From Gemmobacter caeni (GTDB lineage Bacteria; Pseudomonadota; Alphaproteobacteria; Rhodobacterales; Rhodobacteraceae), in NCBI RefSeq assembly GCF_003054195.1, contig NZ_QBKP01000017.1, forward strand, positions 1-64,000: a stretch of DNA of 64,000 nucleotides, given 5' to 3'. The translations under genes were made by a program, and so were the position numbers. Shown piece by piece: positions 45,371 to 57,776 of the stretch. Position 1 is the stretch's first letter. Every line of letters starts with the position of its first letter. A model generated the notes under the pieces. The model worked only from the letters and a program-made list of their open reading frames with translations. It did no database searches and was not told the DNA's origin.

Positions 45371-46258
45371 ATGCAGATCGACCTTCTGGACACGTTTCTC
45401 GACCTTTGCGAGACGCGCAGCTTCAACCGCACCGCCGAACGGCTGGACGTAACGCAAAGCACCGTCTCGGCCCGGATCGCGGCGCTGGAAGCGGCGTTGG
45501 GCACCCGGCTTTTTGCCCGGTCCCGCGCAGGCACCGATCTGACGATGGAAGGGCGGCGCTTCGAATCCCATGCCCGCAGCCTGCGCCATGAGTGGAACGA
45601 GGCGCGCCGCCGCATCCGCCTGCCCGATCGCGCGGCACAGCTGATCCGGCTGGGCATCCAGAATGACCTTGCCGCCCAGCATATCGGCGAATGGGTCGCC
45701 GATTTCCGCCGCGCCCTGCCGGAAACCGCCTTTTATATCGAGCCCGATTACTCCAATCAGATGTGCGCCGACCTGCTGACCGGGGTGCAGGATTTTGCGG
45801 TGATGTTCTCGCCCAAGCCCCACCCCGATCTGCATTTCGAAACCGTGGGCGAAGTGCCCTATGTCATGGTCTCGTCCGAGGCCGAGACGCTGGAACAGGT
45901 CAGCCCCGACAGTTTTGTCTTCGCGCATTTCTCGCCCGCATTTGAACGGATGCACCGCGAGGTGACGCCGCAACTCGCAGGCTCCGCCATTTCGGTTGGC
46001 CAAAGCGCCACCGTCGCCAGCCTGCTGACCGCGATGGGCGGCGCGGGTTATGTGCTGGAGAAAACCGCGACCGGGCTTGTTGCCAGCGGCCATTTTCGCC
46101 GGGTGAGCGATGCGCCGGTGCTGCGCCAGCCGGTCTATGCCGCATTGCACCTGCGGCACCGTATCTCGCCGCTGCACCGCCGCCTCACCCGCATCGTGCG
46201 CCGCCGCCTCGCCGCCGCAGGCCCCGAGCCACTGGACAGCCCGCCCCGCGCCGCCTAG
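45371..46258 (+). CDS. LysR-family transcriptional regulator
   Basis: 295 residues. HTH over residues ~3-60 (LDTFLDLCETRSFNRTAERL, VTQSTVSARIAALEAALGTR), then a substrate-binding domain. Divergent from the dehydrogenase gene; expected to sense a pathway amine. Confidence 0.92.
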   Translation: MQIDLLDTFLDLCETRSFNRTAERLDVTQSTVSARIAALEAALGTRLFARSRAGTDLTMEGRRFESHARSLRHEWNEARRRIRLPDRAAQLIRLGIQNDLAAQHIGEWVADFRRALPETAFYIEPDYSNQMCADLLTGVQDFAVMFSPKPHPDLHFETVGEVPYVMVSSEAETLEQVSPDSFVFAHFSPAFERMHREVTPQLAGSAISVGQSATVASLLTAMGGAGYVLEKTATGLVASGHFRRVSDAPVLRQPVYAALHLRHRISPLHRRLTRIVRRRLAAAGPEPLDSPPRAA

Positions 46259-46289
46259 CCTCGCCCTGCAACGCATGCAGGAGGCCCCG

Positions 46290-46598
46290 ATGCCCGTCAC
46301 CCTCGTTCAGGTCGATTTTCCCCATTCCGGCCCCTGGGGTGCCGAAATGGCCTCCGCTTTCGAAGGGCTGGCGCAATCCATCGCAGCCGAGCCGGGCTTC
46401 CTGTTCAAATACTGGACCGAGGATCAGGCGCAGGGCATCGCGGGCGGCATCTACGGCTTTGCCAGCCGGGCCGAGGCCGAAGCCTATCTGACCATGCATA
46501 CCGCCCGGCTTCAGGGCTTCGGCGTCACCGGCATCCGTGGCCTGATCCTTGATGTGAATGAACCGCTGTCCCGCATCGACAAGGCGCCGGTCCTCTGA
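46290..46598 (+). CDS. YdhR-like putative monooxygenase
   Basis: 102 residues, ferredoxin-like dimeric fold expected. VTLVQVDFPHSGPWGAEMAS, EPGFLFKYWTED and GGIYGFASRAEAEAYLTMH match the YdhR family. Start at 46290, GGAGG 5 bases upstream. Reaction unknown. Confidence 0.8.
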   Translation: MPVTLVQVDFPHSGPWGAEMASAFEGLAQSIAAEPGFLFKYWTEDQAQGIAGGIYGFASRAEAEAYLTMHTARLQGFGVTGIRGLILDVNEPLSRIDKAPVL

Positions 46599-46611
46599 GA
46601 CGCGGCTCTTT

Positions 46612-46665
46612 CACTCTGACAAAATATCCCGGAGGGTGGCCGGAGACCGGGGGCAGCCGCCCTTG
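46612..46665. repeat. Dispersed intergenic repeat, copy 7 (degenerate)
   Basis: TCACTCTGACAAAATATCCC, then GGAGGGTGGCC and ACCGGGGGCAG. Between converging ydhR-like and hutF genes. Confidence 0.45.
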
Positions 46666-46738
46666 TACCGCTTCCCACCCGGAACCCAGACCTGGACCCA
46701 GTCGCCCGCGCGCGCCGGACCTTTGAGGCCCGAAGCCG

Positions 46739-48088
46739 TTACATGACCCCCACAAGCCGCCGCATGACCGCGCGGTAGCGTGCCTCGATACTGTCGCGCG
46801 CCACATGGCGTCCGCCCTGCACGACATGACGCCCTGCGGACCACAGATCGGCCACCAGCCGATCATCGCCCGCGAAAATCCAGGCGTCCAGTATTGCATC
46901 CTCGCGCCGCCCCTCCAGCATCAGCGCGCCGGTGTCCAGCGCAAGAAGATCGGCCCACAGCCCTGGCGCAATCGCCCCGGCGGCCCGACCGCCCGCCTGC
47001 GCCCCACCCCGCGCCGCACTTTCCACCAGCACCCGCCCGTTCGAGGCATCGGCGGTCGCCAGCATCGCCCGGCCCCGATCACGCAGACGCTGCGAATATT
47101 CGTAGGACCGCAATTCCTCGGCCTGCGAGATGCGGATATTGCTGTCCGAGCCCACGCCGAACACACCGCCCGCCGCCTGCCAGCGCATTCCGTCAAAGAT
47201 GCCGTCGCCCAGATTGGCCTCGGTGATCGGGCACAGCCCCGCCACCGCGCCCGTGCGTGCCAGCGCCTCTGTCTCGGCGGGCAGCATCTGCGTCGTATGG
47301 ATCAGGCACCAGCGCGCATCCACGGGCGCATGCGCCAGCAGCCATTCGGTCGGCCGTGCGCCGTAAGCTGCCTGCACTTCCTCCACCTCGGCCACCTGTT
47401 CGGCCAGATGCAGATGCACCGGCCCACCGAAGCCCGGCATCGCGGCCAGGGTTTCCGGGCGCACCGCGCGCAACGAATGCGGCGCCACGCCGATCACGCC
47501 GTCCGGTAGCGTCGCGACCGCCTTCGCGGCGGCCTCATGCAGCCGGGCGAAGCGATCAGGCGCATTGCCAAAACGCAACTGCCCCGTGGTCAGCGCCCGC
47601 CCGTCACAGCCGCCGCGTTCGTAAGCGACCGGCAAGAGCGTCAGCCCGATGCCGGTCTCTGCCGCCGCCGCGACGATACGCGCCGACATTTCGGCCAGAT
47701 CGGCATAGGGGGCACCGCCCGGCTGATGATGCAGGTAATGAAACTCGCTGACCCCGGCAAAACCGGCCTCCAGCATCTCCACCTGCACCAGCGCGGCGAT
47801 GGCCTGCACATCCTCGGGCGTCAGATGGTCGAGGAAGCGATACATCAGGGTCCGCCAGGTCCAGAACGAATCCTGCCCTGCGCCGCGCCGCTCTGTCATC
47901 CCCGCCATGGCGCGCTGGAATGCGTGCGAATGCAGGTTCTGCCCGGCGGGCAGCAGGCAGCCGACCCGCTGCCCTTCGGGCGCGGTGCCCGGCGTGACGG
48001 ACGTAATGCGCCCCTCCGCCATCTCCACGCGTACCGCTTCGGCCCAGCCATTCGGCAGCAATGCCGTCTCCGCCCAGATCACCGTCAT
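46739..48088 (-). CDS. hutF: Formimidoylglutamate deiminase
   Basis: 449 residues, amidohydrolase fold. [15 protein letters not shown] carries the metal His pair; [14 protein letters not shown] and the late GSDSNIRIS are typical. It turns formiminoglutamate into formylglutamate and ammonia. The ATG at 48088 is preceded by AAGAGG. HutF implies a HutG step; hutG is not in the window. Divergent from hutI. Confidence 0.95.
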   Translation of the reverse strand: MTVIWAETALLPNGWAEAVRVEMAEGRITSVTPGTAPEGQRVGCLLPAGQNLHSHAFQRAMAGMTERRGAGQDSFWTWRTLMYRFLDHLTPEDVQAIAALVQVEMLEAGFAGVSEFHYLHHQPGGAPYADLAEMSARIVAAAAETGIGLTLLPVAYERGGCDGRALTTGQLRFGNAPDRFARLHEAAAKAVATLPDGVIGVAPHSLRAVRPETLAAMPGFGGPVHLHLAEQVAEVEEVQAAYGARPTEWLLAHAPVDARWCLIHTTQMLPAETEALARTGAVAGLCPITEANLGDGIFDGMRWQAAGGVFGVGSDSNIRISQAEELRSYEYSQRLRDRGRAMLATADASNGRVLVESAARGGAQAGGRAAGAIAPGLWADLLALDTGALMLEGRREDAILDAWIFAGDDRLVADLWSAGRHVVQGGRHVARDSIEARYRAVMRRLVGVM

Positions 48089-48163
48089 CGCATCCTCTTG
48101 ACAGATGTTATTATGTGCAGAAATAATCACATCAAGCGCAGACAAAATCAAGCGGGGAGCGCG
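48089..48163. promoter_or_regulatory. Divergent hut promoter with operator-like inverted repeat
   Basis: TGTTATTAT (48106-48114) and ATAATCACA (48123-48131) form an 8/9 inverted repeat with an 8-base spacer. Rightward, TTGACA (48098-48103) precedes an AATAAT-type -10 inside the repeat. Leftward, TTGATG and TAATAA are 16 bases apart. A regulator bound here could control both hutF and hutI; no hutC gene lies nearby. Confidence 0.6.
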
Positions 48164-49351
48164 ATGATTCTGACCAATGCCACAGTAGCGACGATGACGG
48201 GGGGCTATGGCCTGATTCCCGAGGCCGCCATTGTCCTTGAAGGCGACCGCATTGCCTGGGTCGGGCCGATGGGCGACCTGCCTGCCTCGGCCGCACCTGT
48301 CACCGATCTGGGCGGACGGCTGGTGACGCCGGGCCTGATCGACTGTCACACCCATCTGGTGTTTGGCGGCAATCGCGCACGGGAATTCGAGATGCGGCTG
48401 ACCGGCGCCTCTTACGAAGAAATCGCCCGCGCCGGCGGTGGCATTGTCTCGACCGTAAGCGCAACCCGCGCGGCATCAGAGGACAGCCTGCTCGCGCAGG
48501 CTCTGCCCCGGCTGGACCAGATGCTGACCGAGGGCGTGACGCGGACCGAGGTCAAATCGGGCTATGGCCTGGACATCGAGACCGAGCTTCGGATGCTGCG
48601 CGTGGCGCGGCGGCTGGCCACCCTGCGCCCGGTGCGGATCAGCACCACCTTCCTTGGTGCCCATGCCATTCCGGCCGAATACAAAGGTCGCGCCGATGAT
48701 TACATCACCGAACAGGTGATCCCCGCCCTGCACCGCGCCCATGCCGAAGGCTTGGTCGATGCGGTGGACGGTTTCTGCGAGGGTATCGCTTTTTCCCCCG
48801 ACCAGATCGCCCGCGTCTTTGCCGAGGCACGCGCATTGAACCTGCCCGTCAAGCTTCATGCCGAACAATTGTCGAACCTGCATGGCGCGGCGCTGGCGGC
48901 GCGGCACGGGGCGCTGAGTGCCGACCATCTGGAGTATCTGGATGCCGAAGGCGCGCAGGCCATGGCAGCGGCGGGTACGGTGGCGGTGATCCTGCCCGGC
49001 GCCTTCTACGCCCTGCGCGAAACGCAGCTTCCGCCCGTGGCGGCGCTGCGCGCGGCAGGGGTCGACATGGCAGTCGCGACAGATTGCAACCCCGGCACCG
49101 CGCCGATGACCTCGCTCTGCCTTGCCATGAACATGGCCTGCACCCTGTTCCGCCTGACACCGGAAGAGGCGCTGTCCGGCGCCACCCGCATCGCCGCCCG
49201 CGCACTGGGTCAGACCGAGGAAGGCCGGATCGCGCCCGGCTTCCGCGCCGATCTGGCGATCTGGCAGGCCCGGCACCCGGCAGAACTCGCCTATCGCATC
49301 GGGGCCACGCCCCTTCACGCCCGCATCTTCGGAGGCCAACTTGACGCCTGA
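48164..49351 (+). CDS. hutI: Imidazolonepropionase
   Basis: 395 residues. [20 protein letters not shown] is the metal His-x-His motif and substrate loop; LKLHAEQLS appears as [21 protein letters not shown] follows. It opens imidazolonepropionate to formiminoglutamate. Start at 48164 (GGGGAG upstream). Overlaps hutH by 11 bases. Confidence 0.97.
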   Translation: MILTNATVATMTGGYGLIPEAAIVLEGDRIAWVGPMGDLPASAAPVTDLGGRLVTPGLIDCHTHLVFGGNRAREFEMRLTGASYEEIARAGGGIVSTVSATRAASEDSLLAQALPRLDQMLTEGVTRTEVKSGYGLDIETELRMLRVARRLATLRPVRISTTFLGAHAIPAEYKGRADDYITEQVIPALHRAHAEGLVDAVDGFCEGIAFSPDQIARVFAEARALNLPVKLHAEQLSNLHGAALAARHGALSADHLEYLDAEGAQAMAAAGTVAVILPGAFYALRETQLPPVAALRAAGVDMAVATDCNPGTAPMTSLCLAMNMACTLFRLTPEEALSGATRIAARALGQTEEGRIAPGFRADLAIWQARHPAELAYRIGATPLHARIFGGQLDA

Positions 49352-50873
49352 AATCCTGATCCCCGGCCAAACCACGCTTGACCAGCTTGAACGGCTGTGG
49401 CGCACCGAAGCCCCGGCGCGTCTGGCACCCGAGGCCCGCGCAGGCGTCGAAGCCGCCGCAGCCAGAATCGCCGCCGCCGCCGCGGGCGACGTGCCGGTCT
49501 ATGGGGTGAACACCGGCTTCGGCAAGCTGGCGAGCCTGAAGATTGCCGCACAAGATACTGCAACGCTTCAGAAAAACCTGATCCTCAGCCATTGCTGCGG
49601 CGTGGGCGACCCGATGCCCCGCGCCACCGCGCGGCTGATGATGGCGCTGAAGCTGCTGTCGCTGGGCCGTGGTGCCTCGGGCGTGCGGTGGGAGGTCGTG
49701 GCGATGCTGGAGGCGATGCTCGACAAGGGCGTGACCCCGGTGATCCCGGCGCAGGGCTCGGTCGGCGCCTCGGGTGATCTGGCTCCGCTGGCACATATGG
49801 CCGCCGCCATGCTGGGCGCTGGCGAGGCAGAGTTCGCAGGCCAGGTAAAACCCGCCGCCGAAGCCCTTGCCGATGCTGGTCTTTCGCCGATCACACTTGG
49901 CCCGAAAGAAGGGCTGGCGCTGATCAACGGCACGCAGTTTTCCACCGCCTATGCGCTGGCCGGCCTGTTTGGCGCCTGGCGTGCGGCCACGACCGCGCTG
50001 ACTGTCTCGGCCCTCTCCACCGATGCGATCATGGGATCGACCGCGCCCCTGCGGCCGGAAATCCATTCGCTGCGCGGTCACGTCGGACAGATCGAAGCCG
50101 CCGCCTTCATGCGCGCGCTGCTGGACGGGTCGGAGATCCGCGAAAGCCACCGCGAAGGCGACAGCCGGGTGCAGGACCCTTACTGCATCCGCTGCCAGCC
50201 GCAGGTGACCGGCGCCGCGATGGACATTCTGCGCCAGGCCGCCCGCACGCTGGAGATCGAGGCCAATGCCGCCACCGACAATCCGCTTGTGCTCAGCGAC
50301 GGGGCCATTGTCTCGGGTGGCAACTTCCACGCAGAACCCGTTGGTTTTGCAGCAGATATGATCGCCCTTGCGCTCAGCGAGACCGGCGCCATCGCGCAGC
50401 GCCGCGTGGCGCTGATGGTAGACCCGACGCTCAGCTTCGACCTGCCGCCTTTCCTGACGCCGAACCCCGGCCTCAATTCGGGCCTGATGATCGCCGAAGT
50501 CACCACCGCGGCGCTGATGAGCGAGAACAAGCATCTGGCCCACCCTTGCGTCACCGACAGCACGCCGACCTCCGCCAATCAGGAGGATCACGTCTCCATG
50601 GCTGCGCATGGCGCGCGGCGGCTGGGGCGCATGGTCGACAACCTGAACGTCATTCTGGGGGTCGAGGCGCTGTGTGCCGCGCAGGGCGTGGAATTCCGCG
50701 CACCGCTGGCGACCTCTGCACCACTGGCGGGGGTGGTGGCGCGGTTGCGGACGGAGGTTCCGTCGCTGAAAGACGACCGCTACATGGCGCCCGATCTGGC
50801 TACCGCTGCGCGTCTGGCCGGCAGCGGCGCACTGGTGGAGGCGGCGGGCATTGCGCCCCCGGCGCTGGCATGA
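49341..50873 (+). CDS. hutH: Histidine ammonia-lyase
   Basis: 510 residues. The MIO prosthetic group comes from Ala-Ser-Gly at residues 143-145 in [12 protein letters not shown]. It removes ammonia from histidine to give urocanate. It starts at a TTG (49341), 6 bases after GGAGG, inside the hutI 3' end. Its stop overlaps the CoA-transferase ATG by 4 bases, coupling the two. Confidence 0.96.
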   Translation: MTPEILIPGQTTLDQLERLWRTEAPARLAPEARAGVEAAAARIAAAAAGDVPVYGVNTGFGKLASLKIAAQDTATLQKNLILSHCCGVGDPMPRATARLMMALKLLSLGRGASGVRWEVVAMLEAMLDKGVTPVIPAQGSVGASGDLAPLAHMAAAMLGAGEAEFAGQVKPAAEALADAGLSPITLGPKEGLALINGTQFSTAYALAGLFGAWRAATTALTVSALSTDAIMGSTAPLRPEIHSLRGHVGQIEAAAFMRALLDGSEIRESHREGDSRVQDPYCIRCQPQVTGAAMDILRQAARTLEIEANAATDNPLVLSDGAIVSGGNFHAEPVGFAADMIALALSETGAIAQRRVALMVDPTLSFDLPPFLTPNPGLNSGLMIAEVTTAALMSENKHLAHPCVTDSTPTSANQEDHVSMAAHGARRLGRMVDNLNVILGVEALCAAQGVEFRAPLATSAPLAGVVARLRTEVPSLKDDRYMAPDLATAARLAGSGALVEAAGIAPPALA

Positions 50874-52009
50874 AGCCGCTGGACGGCCTGCGCGTGCTCG
50901 ATCTGACCCGCGTTCTGGCGGGTCCGTTCTGCACCGCGCTGCTGGCCGATCTGGGCGCTGAAATCATCAAGCTGGAGCCGCCCTCAGGCGATGACTACCG
51001 CCATATCGGCCCCTTCGTGCAGGGTGAAAGCGCGCTGTTCACGCTGGTGAACCGGGGGAAGCAATCCATCGTTCTGGATCTGAAATCCCCGGCGGATCAG
51101 GCGCTTGCCCGCGACATTGCGCTGCAGTGCGATGTGGTGGTGGAAAACTTCCGCCCCGGCGTCGCTTCACGTCTGGGGCTGGGCGCCGAGGATCTGCGCG
51201 GGGCGAAACCGGGGCTGATCTATGCCTCGATCTCCGGCTTCGGCCAGTCTGGCCCGGCAGCACACCTTCCGGCCTATGATCTTGTGGCGCAGGCCATGTC
51301 CGGCCTGATGGCCGCAACGGGCGAGGAAGGCGGCGCGGCCCTGAAGGTGGGCGAAAGCTACGGCGATCTGATGGCCGGTCTTTACGCAAGCTGGGCCATC
51401 CTCGCCGCGCTGCACCAGCGTGACCGCACTGGAGAAGGCGCCATGATCGACGTGGCAATGTTTGACGCGCTGTTCTCCCTGCTGCCCACCAGCCATGCAC
51501 TGCATTTCTACGCCGGGAAGGCGCCCGCGCGCACCGGCAACCGTCACCCGTTGTCCACCCCCTTCGGATGCTTCGCCTGCGCCGACGGGCAGGCGGTGAT
51601 CGCGGTGCTGGGCGATGGTCAGTGGCAGCGGCTTTGCGCCCTGATCGGCGTGACGCCCGCACCGCATCTGGCAACGGATGAGGCCCGCACCGCGCATGAA
51701 CCCGAGGTCCGCGCGATGATCGAAGCCTGGACCAGCCCGCGCCCAATGGCCGAAGTGGTCGTCGCCCTTGCTGGCGCGGGCATCCCCACAGCCGAGGTGC
51801 AAACGCTGGCGCAGGCGGCGGAAAGCCCCCATGCGCAGGCGCGCGGGCTGGTCAGCGACCTGCCGCATCCGGTGCTGGGGCATGCCAGGACCATCGGGCA
51901 ACCCGTTCGCTTCAATGGCGAAAAGCCGATCTCCTCCACCTCCGCGCCGCAGCTTGGCGCCGACCGCGCCGCGATCCTGCACCGCCTTGGACTTGCCGAC
52001 CATGACTGA
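50870..52009 (+). CDS. CaiB/BaiF family III CoA-transferase
   Basis: 379 residues. [37 protein letters not shown], and [14 protein letters not shown], where Asp is the expected acyl-aspartyl catalytic residue, mark a full-length family III transferase. These move CoA between carboxylic acids without ATP. It is coupled to hutH upstream and overlaps the acyl-CoA dehydrogenase by 8 bases. Such genes are not part of the textbook histidine pathway. I infer that the acid used is imidazolepropionate, with urocanoyl-CoA as CoA donor. Confidence 0.9.
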   Translation: MKPLDGLRVLDLTRVLAGPFCTALLADLGAEIIKLEPPSGDDYRHIGPFVQGESALFTLVNRGKQSIVLDLKSPADQALARDIALQCDVVVENFRPGVASRLGLGAEDLRGAKPGLIYASISGFGQSGPAAHLPAYDLVAQAMSGLMAATGEEGGAALKVGESYGDLMAGLYASWAILAALHQRDRTGEGAMIDVAMFDALFSLLPTSHALHFYAGKAPARTGNRHPLSTPFGCFACADGQAVIAVLGDGQWQRLCALIGVTPAPHLATDEARTAHEPEVRAMIEAWTSPRPMAEVVVALAGAGIPTAEVQTLAQAAESPHAQARGLVSDLPHPVLGHARTIGQPVRFNGEKPISSTSAPQLGADRAAILHRLGLADHD

Positions 52010-53141
52010 CCTTTTCCATATGCTCAGCGACGAGGAACGCGCCTTCCTCGACATACTCGCCCGCTTCTGCGCGCAGGAACTGGCGCCGAAAGCCGCCGCG
52101 ACAGATGAAAGCGGCGCCTTCGTCCATGACCAGCTCGCGGCGCTGGCCGCGACCGGCATGATGGGTGCCAACCTGCCAGAGCCCTGGGGCGCGGGGATCA
52201 GCGCGCAGGCGCTGCTCAGGGCGGTCGAACTTGTGGCGGGCGGCTGCGGGTCCACCGTCTCGGCGCTGACCGCGCATTACCTTGCTACCGATTCCATCCT
52301 GATCGGCGGCACCGGAGCTCAGCGCGATCACTGGCTGCCCATGGCCGCCGAAGGCACCACGCTGGGGGCCTTTGCGCTGACCGAACGCAACGCCGGGTCC
52401 GACCCCGCCGATATGCGCACCCGTGCCAGCCGCACCGCGACCGGCTGGCACCTCAAGGGCGCCAAATGCTTCATCTCCAACGGCGGCGTGGCCGATTTCG
52501 TCATCGTCTACGCCGTCACTGATCCGGCCAAAGCCCACAGGGGCATCAGCGCCTTCCTCGTGCCGAAAGGCACTCCCGGCCTGACGCCCGGCCGCGCCGA
52601 ACGCACCATGGGTCTGCGCGGCGGCCATGTGTGGGAACTGGATCTGGATTGCCACCTGCCGCCAGAGGCGTTGCTGGGTGACGAAGGCACCGGCTTCCGC
52701 ACCGCGATGAAGGTGCTGGACAATGGCCGGGTCGAGGTCGCCGCCATGTGCATCGGCATCGCACAGGCAGCGCTGGACGCCGCCGTGGAGTGGAGCAAGA
52801 CCCGCATCATCGGCGGCGAGCCGCTGGCCAATCGTCAGGGCATCCGCTGGCAACTGGCCGACATGGCGCTGGACCTGCGTTCTGCCCGCCTTCTGGCGCT
52901 GGAGGCCGCGCGCCAACGCGCCCTCGGCCTGCGCTTCAGCGAGGCCGCCAGCATGGCCAAACTCGCTGCCTCCGAAATGGCCGGGCGCGTCACCGATGGC
53001 GCGCTGCAACTGCATGGCGGCTATGGCTACACCGCCGATTTCCCGCTTGAACGCCACGCCCGCGATGTCCGCATCATGCGGATCTACGAAGGCTCTTCCG
53101 AAATCCAGCGCGGCATCATCGCCGCCCATCTGCTCGCCTGA
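52002..53141 (+). CDS. Acyl-CoA dehydrogenase in hut operon
   Basis: 379 residues, standard length. [20 protein letters not shown] (flavin loop), [20 protein letters not shown], and [15 protein letters not shown], with the catalytic Glu in the YEG position. FAD-dependent alpha,beta-dehydrogenation of an acyl-CoA, passing electrons to ETF. It overlaps the CoA transferase and precedes hutU by 11 bases. Inferred substrate: imidazolepropionyl-CoA, product urocanoyl-CoA. Alternatives are other short acyl-CoAs unrelated to histidine. Confidence 0.9.
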   Translation: MTDLFHMLSDEERAFLDILARFCAQELAPKAAATDESGAFVHDQLAALAATGMMGANLPEPWGAGISAQALLRAVELVAGGCGSTVSALTAHYLATDSILIGGTGAQRDHWLPMAAEGTTLGAFALTERNAGSDPADMRTRASRTATGWHLKGAKCFISNGGVADFVIVYAVTDPAKAHRGISAFLVPKGTPGLTPGRAERTMGLRGGHVWELDLDCHLPPEALLGDEGTGFRTAMKVLDNGRVEVAAMCIGIAQAALDAAVEWSKTRIIGGEPLANRQGIRWQLADMALDLRSARLLALEAARQRALGLRFSEAASMAKLAASEMAGRVTDGALQLHGGYGYTADFPLERHARDVRIMRIYEGSSEIQRGIIAAHLLA

Positions 53142-53152
53142 GGATCTCTTCC

Positions 53153-54835
<1,683 letters not shown>

Positions 54836-54841
54836 GCTTCC

Positions 54842-54893
54842 TGCTTCTTGCCGAAATACTCCACGGGGGTCCGGGGGTGTGAAACCCCCGGTC
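54842..54893. repeat. Dispersed intergenic repeat, copy 8
   Basis: CTGCTTCTTGCCGAAATACT, then CCGGGGG-TGTGAAA-CCCCCGG. Same stem and loop as copy 4. It separates hutU from the flavin reductase gene. Confidence 0.6.
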
Positions 54894-54930
54894 CGCACCG
54901 GAAAACCCGCGCCAACGGAAGGAACCTTAC

Positions 54931-55584
54931 ATGCATTACGCTCCGGGGTCCGAACCCTGCCCGCTGCCCTATTCCCCGTTCAAGGCCTGCACCGTGCCGC
55001 GTCCGATCGGCTGGCTGTCCACCATCTCGAAAGCCGGGGTCGCCAATCTCGCGCCCTACAGCCAGTGGCAGAACCTGACCTTCGATCCGCCGATGGTGAT
55101 GTTCGCCGCCAATCAGTATTCCGACGGCCGCCGCAAACATACCGTGATCAATGCCGAGGAAACCGGCTGGTTCGTCTGGAACATGTGCACCTATGACCTG
55201 CGCGAGGCAATGAACCAGAGCGCGGTGGAATGGCCCGAGGGTGACGATGAATTCCTGCGCGCGGGCGTCACCGCCGCACCCTGCATCGACGCGCCGGGGC
55301 CGCGCGTGGCCGAAAGCCCGGCGCATTTCGAATGCCGTTACCTCTCCACCCACCGCCTGCGCGGCAATTCAGGGCACGGCTGGGTCGATGTGGTGTTCGG
55401 CGAGGTCGTGCGCATCCATGTCGCCGATCATGTGCTGACACCGGATGGCAAGCTGGATTACGCGAAAATCCGGCCGCTCGCCCGCGTCGGCTATCACGAT
55501 TACACCAGCTTCGCGGAGACCTTCACCATGCCCATCCCCGGCGCGACCGGCGCCGCAGCGGCGGGGCTGGAAGGCAAAGCCTGA
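54931..55584 (+). CDS. Flavin-reductase-domain protein
   Basis: 217 residues. PRPIGWLSTISKAGVANLAP with PPMVMFAANQ is the FMN-binding core of the flavin reductase/flavoredoxin-like family. May use FMN as a cofactor or supply it reduced to a partner. It follows hutU after a repeat, so hut membership is uncertain. Its stop touches the stop of the converging carbonic anhydrase gene. Confidence 0.85.
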   Translation: MHYAPGSEPCPLPYSPFKACTVPRPIGWLSTISKAGVANLAPYSQWQNLTFDPPMVMFAANQYSDGRRKHTVINAEETGWFVWNMCTYDLREAMNQSAVEWPEGDDEFLRAGVTAAPCIDAPGPRVAESPAHFECRYLSTHRLRGNSGHGWVDVVFGEVVRIHVADHVLTPDGKLDYAKIRPLARVGYHDYTSFAETFTMPIPGATGAAAAGLEGKA

Positions 55585-56109
55585 TCAGCCCGCGACCGGC
55601 TTCATCCCGGCCCGGAACCGCGCCGCATTGGCGCGGTAGCCTTCCGCAGATTTCAAGAGCCGCGCCCGCGCGGCCTCGTCCAGCACCCGCACCACCTTGC
55701 CCGGCGCGCCCATGACCAGACTGCCATCGGGGATTTCCTTCCCCTCGGTGATCAGCGCCCCGGCGCCGATCAGGCAACCCTTGCCGATCTTCGCGCCATT
55801 CAGCACGGTGGCCCCCATCCCGATCAGGCTGCCGTCGCCGATGATGCAGCCATGCAGCATCGCCTTGTGCCCAATCGTGCAGTTGGCGCCGATGACCAAC
55901 GGATAGCCCATATCGGTATGCAGCACGCAGTTTTCCTGCACATTAGACCCGGCACCGACGCGGATTTCCTCGTTGTCGCCGCGCATGGTCACGCCGAACC
56001 AGACCGAGGCGCGCGCTTCCAGCACCACCTTGCCGATCAGATTGGCATCCGGCGCCACCCAGGCATCCGGGGCGATCTGCGGCGCCACACCGTCAAGCTC
56101 ATAGATCAT
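55585..56109 (-). CDS. Gamma-class carbonic anhydrase-like protein
   Basis: 174 residues, left-handed beta-helix hexapeptide repeats ([60 protein letters not shown]). Metal His positions H..H are in [11 protein letters not shown]. Starts inside the gmk 3' end (ATGA). Confidence 0.9.
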   Translation of the reverse strand: MIYELDGVAPQIAPDAWVAPDANLIGKVVLEARASVWFGVTMRGDNEEIRVGAGSNVQENCVLHTDMGYPLVIGANCTIGHKAMLHGCIIGDGSLIGMGATVLNGAKIGKGCLIGAGALITEGKEIPDGSLVMGAPGKVVRVLDEAARARLLKSAEGYRANAARFRAGMKPVAG

Positions 56110-56747
56110 CGCGCGTCAAACTCCCTGTTCAGGCCGCGCACAAACTCCGACAGGCCGGGCTGACGGTCGCGGCGCATGCGTTCGGCCCTGAGGATCGTCA
56201 CCAGCTCCTCGAAGGCCCGGTCGATGTCATGGTTGACGATGACGTAATCATATTCCGCCCAATGGCTGATCTCGTCACGGCTTTTCGCCATGCGGCCCGC
56301 GATCACCTCGTCGCTGTCCTGCGCGCGGCCGCGCAGGCGGCGGTCAAGTTCGGCAATCGAGGGCGGCAGCACGAAGATCGACACCACATCACGGCCAAGG
56401 CTGGAGTTGCGGATCTGCTGCCCGCCCTGCCAGTCGATGTCAAAGAGCGTATCGCGCCCCTCAGCCATCGCGGTTTCCACCGGCCCCTTGGGCGAACCGT
56501 AGAAATTGCCGAACACCTCGGCATGTTCGAGCATTTCGCCCGCCGCCGCCATCGCCTCGAATTCAGCGCGCGATTTGAAGTAATATTCGCGCCCGTCCAC
56601 CTCGCCCGGACGCGGCGCGCGGGTGGTGGCGGAAACCGAAAACCGCAGCGTTGGATCCCAGTCCATCAGCCGCCGCGCCAGCGTCGATTTGCCCGCCCCC
56701 GAGGGCGACGAGAGGATAAGCAGCAAACCCTTGCGCGTCATGGTCAT
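56106..56747 (-). CDS. gmk: Guanylate kinase
   Basis: 213 residues. P-loop [11 protein letters not shown], then [20 protein letters not shown] for GMP binding. Phosphorylates GMP to GDP. Start overlaps the yicC stop (ATGA). Confidence 0.96.
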   Translation of the reverse strand: MTMTRKGLLLILSSPSGAGKSTLARRLMDWDPTLRFSVSATTRAPRPGEVDGREYYFKSRAEFEAMAAAGEMLEHAEVFGNFYGSPKGPVETAMAEGRDTLFDIDWQGGQQIRNSSLGRDVVSIFVLPPSIAELDRRLRGRAQDSDEVIAGRMAKSRDEISHWAEYDYVIVNHDIDRAFEELVTILRAERMRRDRQPGLSEFVRGLNREFDAR

Positions 56748-57637
56748 TCCACGTTCTGAACCTGTTCCCGCATCTGGTCGATCACCGTCTTGAGGTCAAG
56801 CCCGATGCGGGTCAGCCCGATATCCTGCGCCTTGGAACACAGCGTATTGGCCTCGCGCATGAATTCCTGCATCAGGAAATCGAACTTGCGCCCGACGCTG
56901 CCGGGTTCCGCCAGCAGCTTGCGCGCGGCCTCCACATGGGCGGCAAGGCGGTCCAGTTCCTCGGTCACATCGGTTTTCACAACGATCAGCGCCAGTTCCT
57001 GCGCGAGTCGCGTCTCATCCGCCGCCTCGGCGGCCTCCAGCAGGCGCCCGACCTGCGCGCGCAGCGCCTCGGCCTGACGGGTGCCGCGCAGGCCCGCCTG
57101 GGCTGCGGCCTCGGCGCGCAATTCCGCGATGCGGTCGATCTGGCCCGCGATCACCGTATGCAGCGCAGCCCCTTCCGCCGCACGCGAAGCGGCGAAATCG
57201 GCCAGAAGCGGCGGCAGATCGGCCAGGATCGCGGCGCGCAGCGGTGCGGTATCTTCCTCTGCCCCGCCGCTTTCCACCACGCCGCGCCAGGTCAGCACAT
57301 CGGCGGGTGACGGTTGCGTCAGCGTCACGCCGGTTTCCATCGCCGCTGCCTCCACCGTCGCCAGCGCGCCCAGCACCGCGCGCAGCGTCGCCTGATTGAG
57401 CCGCAGCGCCTCGGCCTCCGGCGCATCACGGGTGACGCGCAGGCTGAGGCTCACGTTGCCGCGCCCCAGTGCCCGGCCCAGTTCGGCGCGCAGCGCCTGT
57501 TCCAGACCGTCGATCCAGTCCGGCACGCGCAGCCGCAGGTCCAGCCCCTTCCCGTTGACCGAGCGCAGATCCCAGATCCAGCCCGCCCCCGCGCCCTGCC
57601 CTCTGCGGGTGGCAAAGCCCGTCATGGAATGCGTCAT
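56744..57637 (-). CDS. yicC: YicC-family endoribonuclease
   Basis: 297 residues. [13 protein letters not shown] at the start and [38 protein letters not shown] at the end are diagnostic. YicC-type proteins are linked to RNA decay. I use the second ATG of ATGATG (57637), 7 bases from GGAG. Paired with gmk, as commonly seen. Confidence 0.93.
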   Translation of the reverse strand: MTHSMTGFATRRGQGAGAGWIWDLRSVNGKGLDLRLRVPDWIDGLEQALRAELGRALGRGNVSLSLRVTRDAPEAEALRLNQATLRAVLGALATVEAAAMETGVTLTQPSPADVLTWRGVVESGGAEEDTAPLRAAILADLPPLLADFAASRAAEGAALHTVIAGQIDRIAELRAEAAAQAGLRGTRQAEALRAQVGRLLEAAEAADETRLAQELALIVVKTDVTEELDRLAAHVEAARKLLAEPGSVGRKFDFLMQEFMREANTLCSKAQDIGLTRIGLDLKTVIDQMREQVQNVE

Positions 57638-57776
57638 CATCTTTCTCCGATCGGCCCTTCGCGGGCGGTGCATTTAACCATTTGTATAGATTCCCGCTCC
57701 GAAGGCCACAAATCCCTGTATGTTAATTCCCGGGTAAGCAATTTGGCCCGCAGCACGCACTGGCGGAGGAAAGGCG

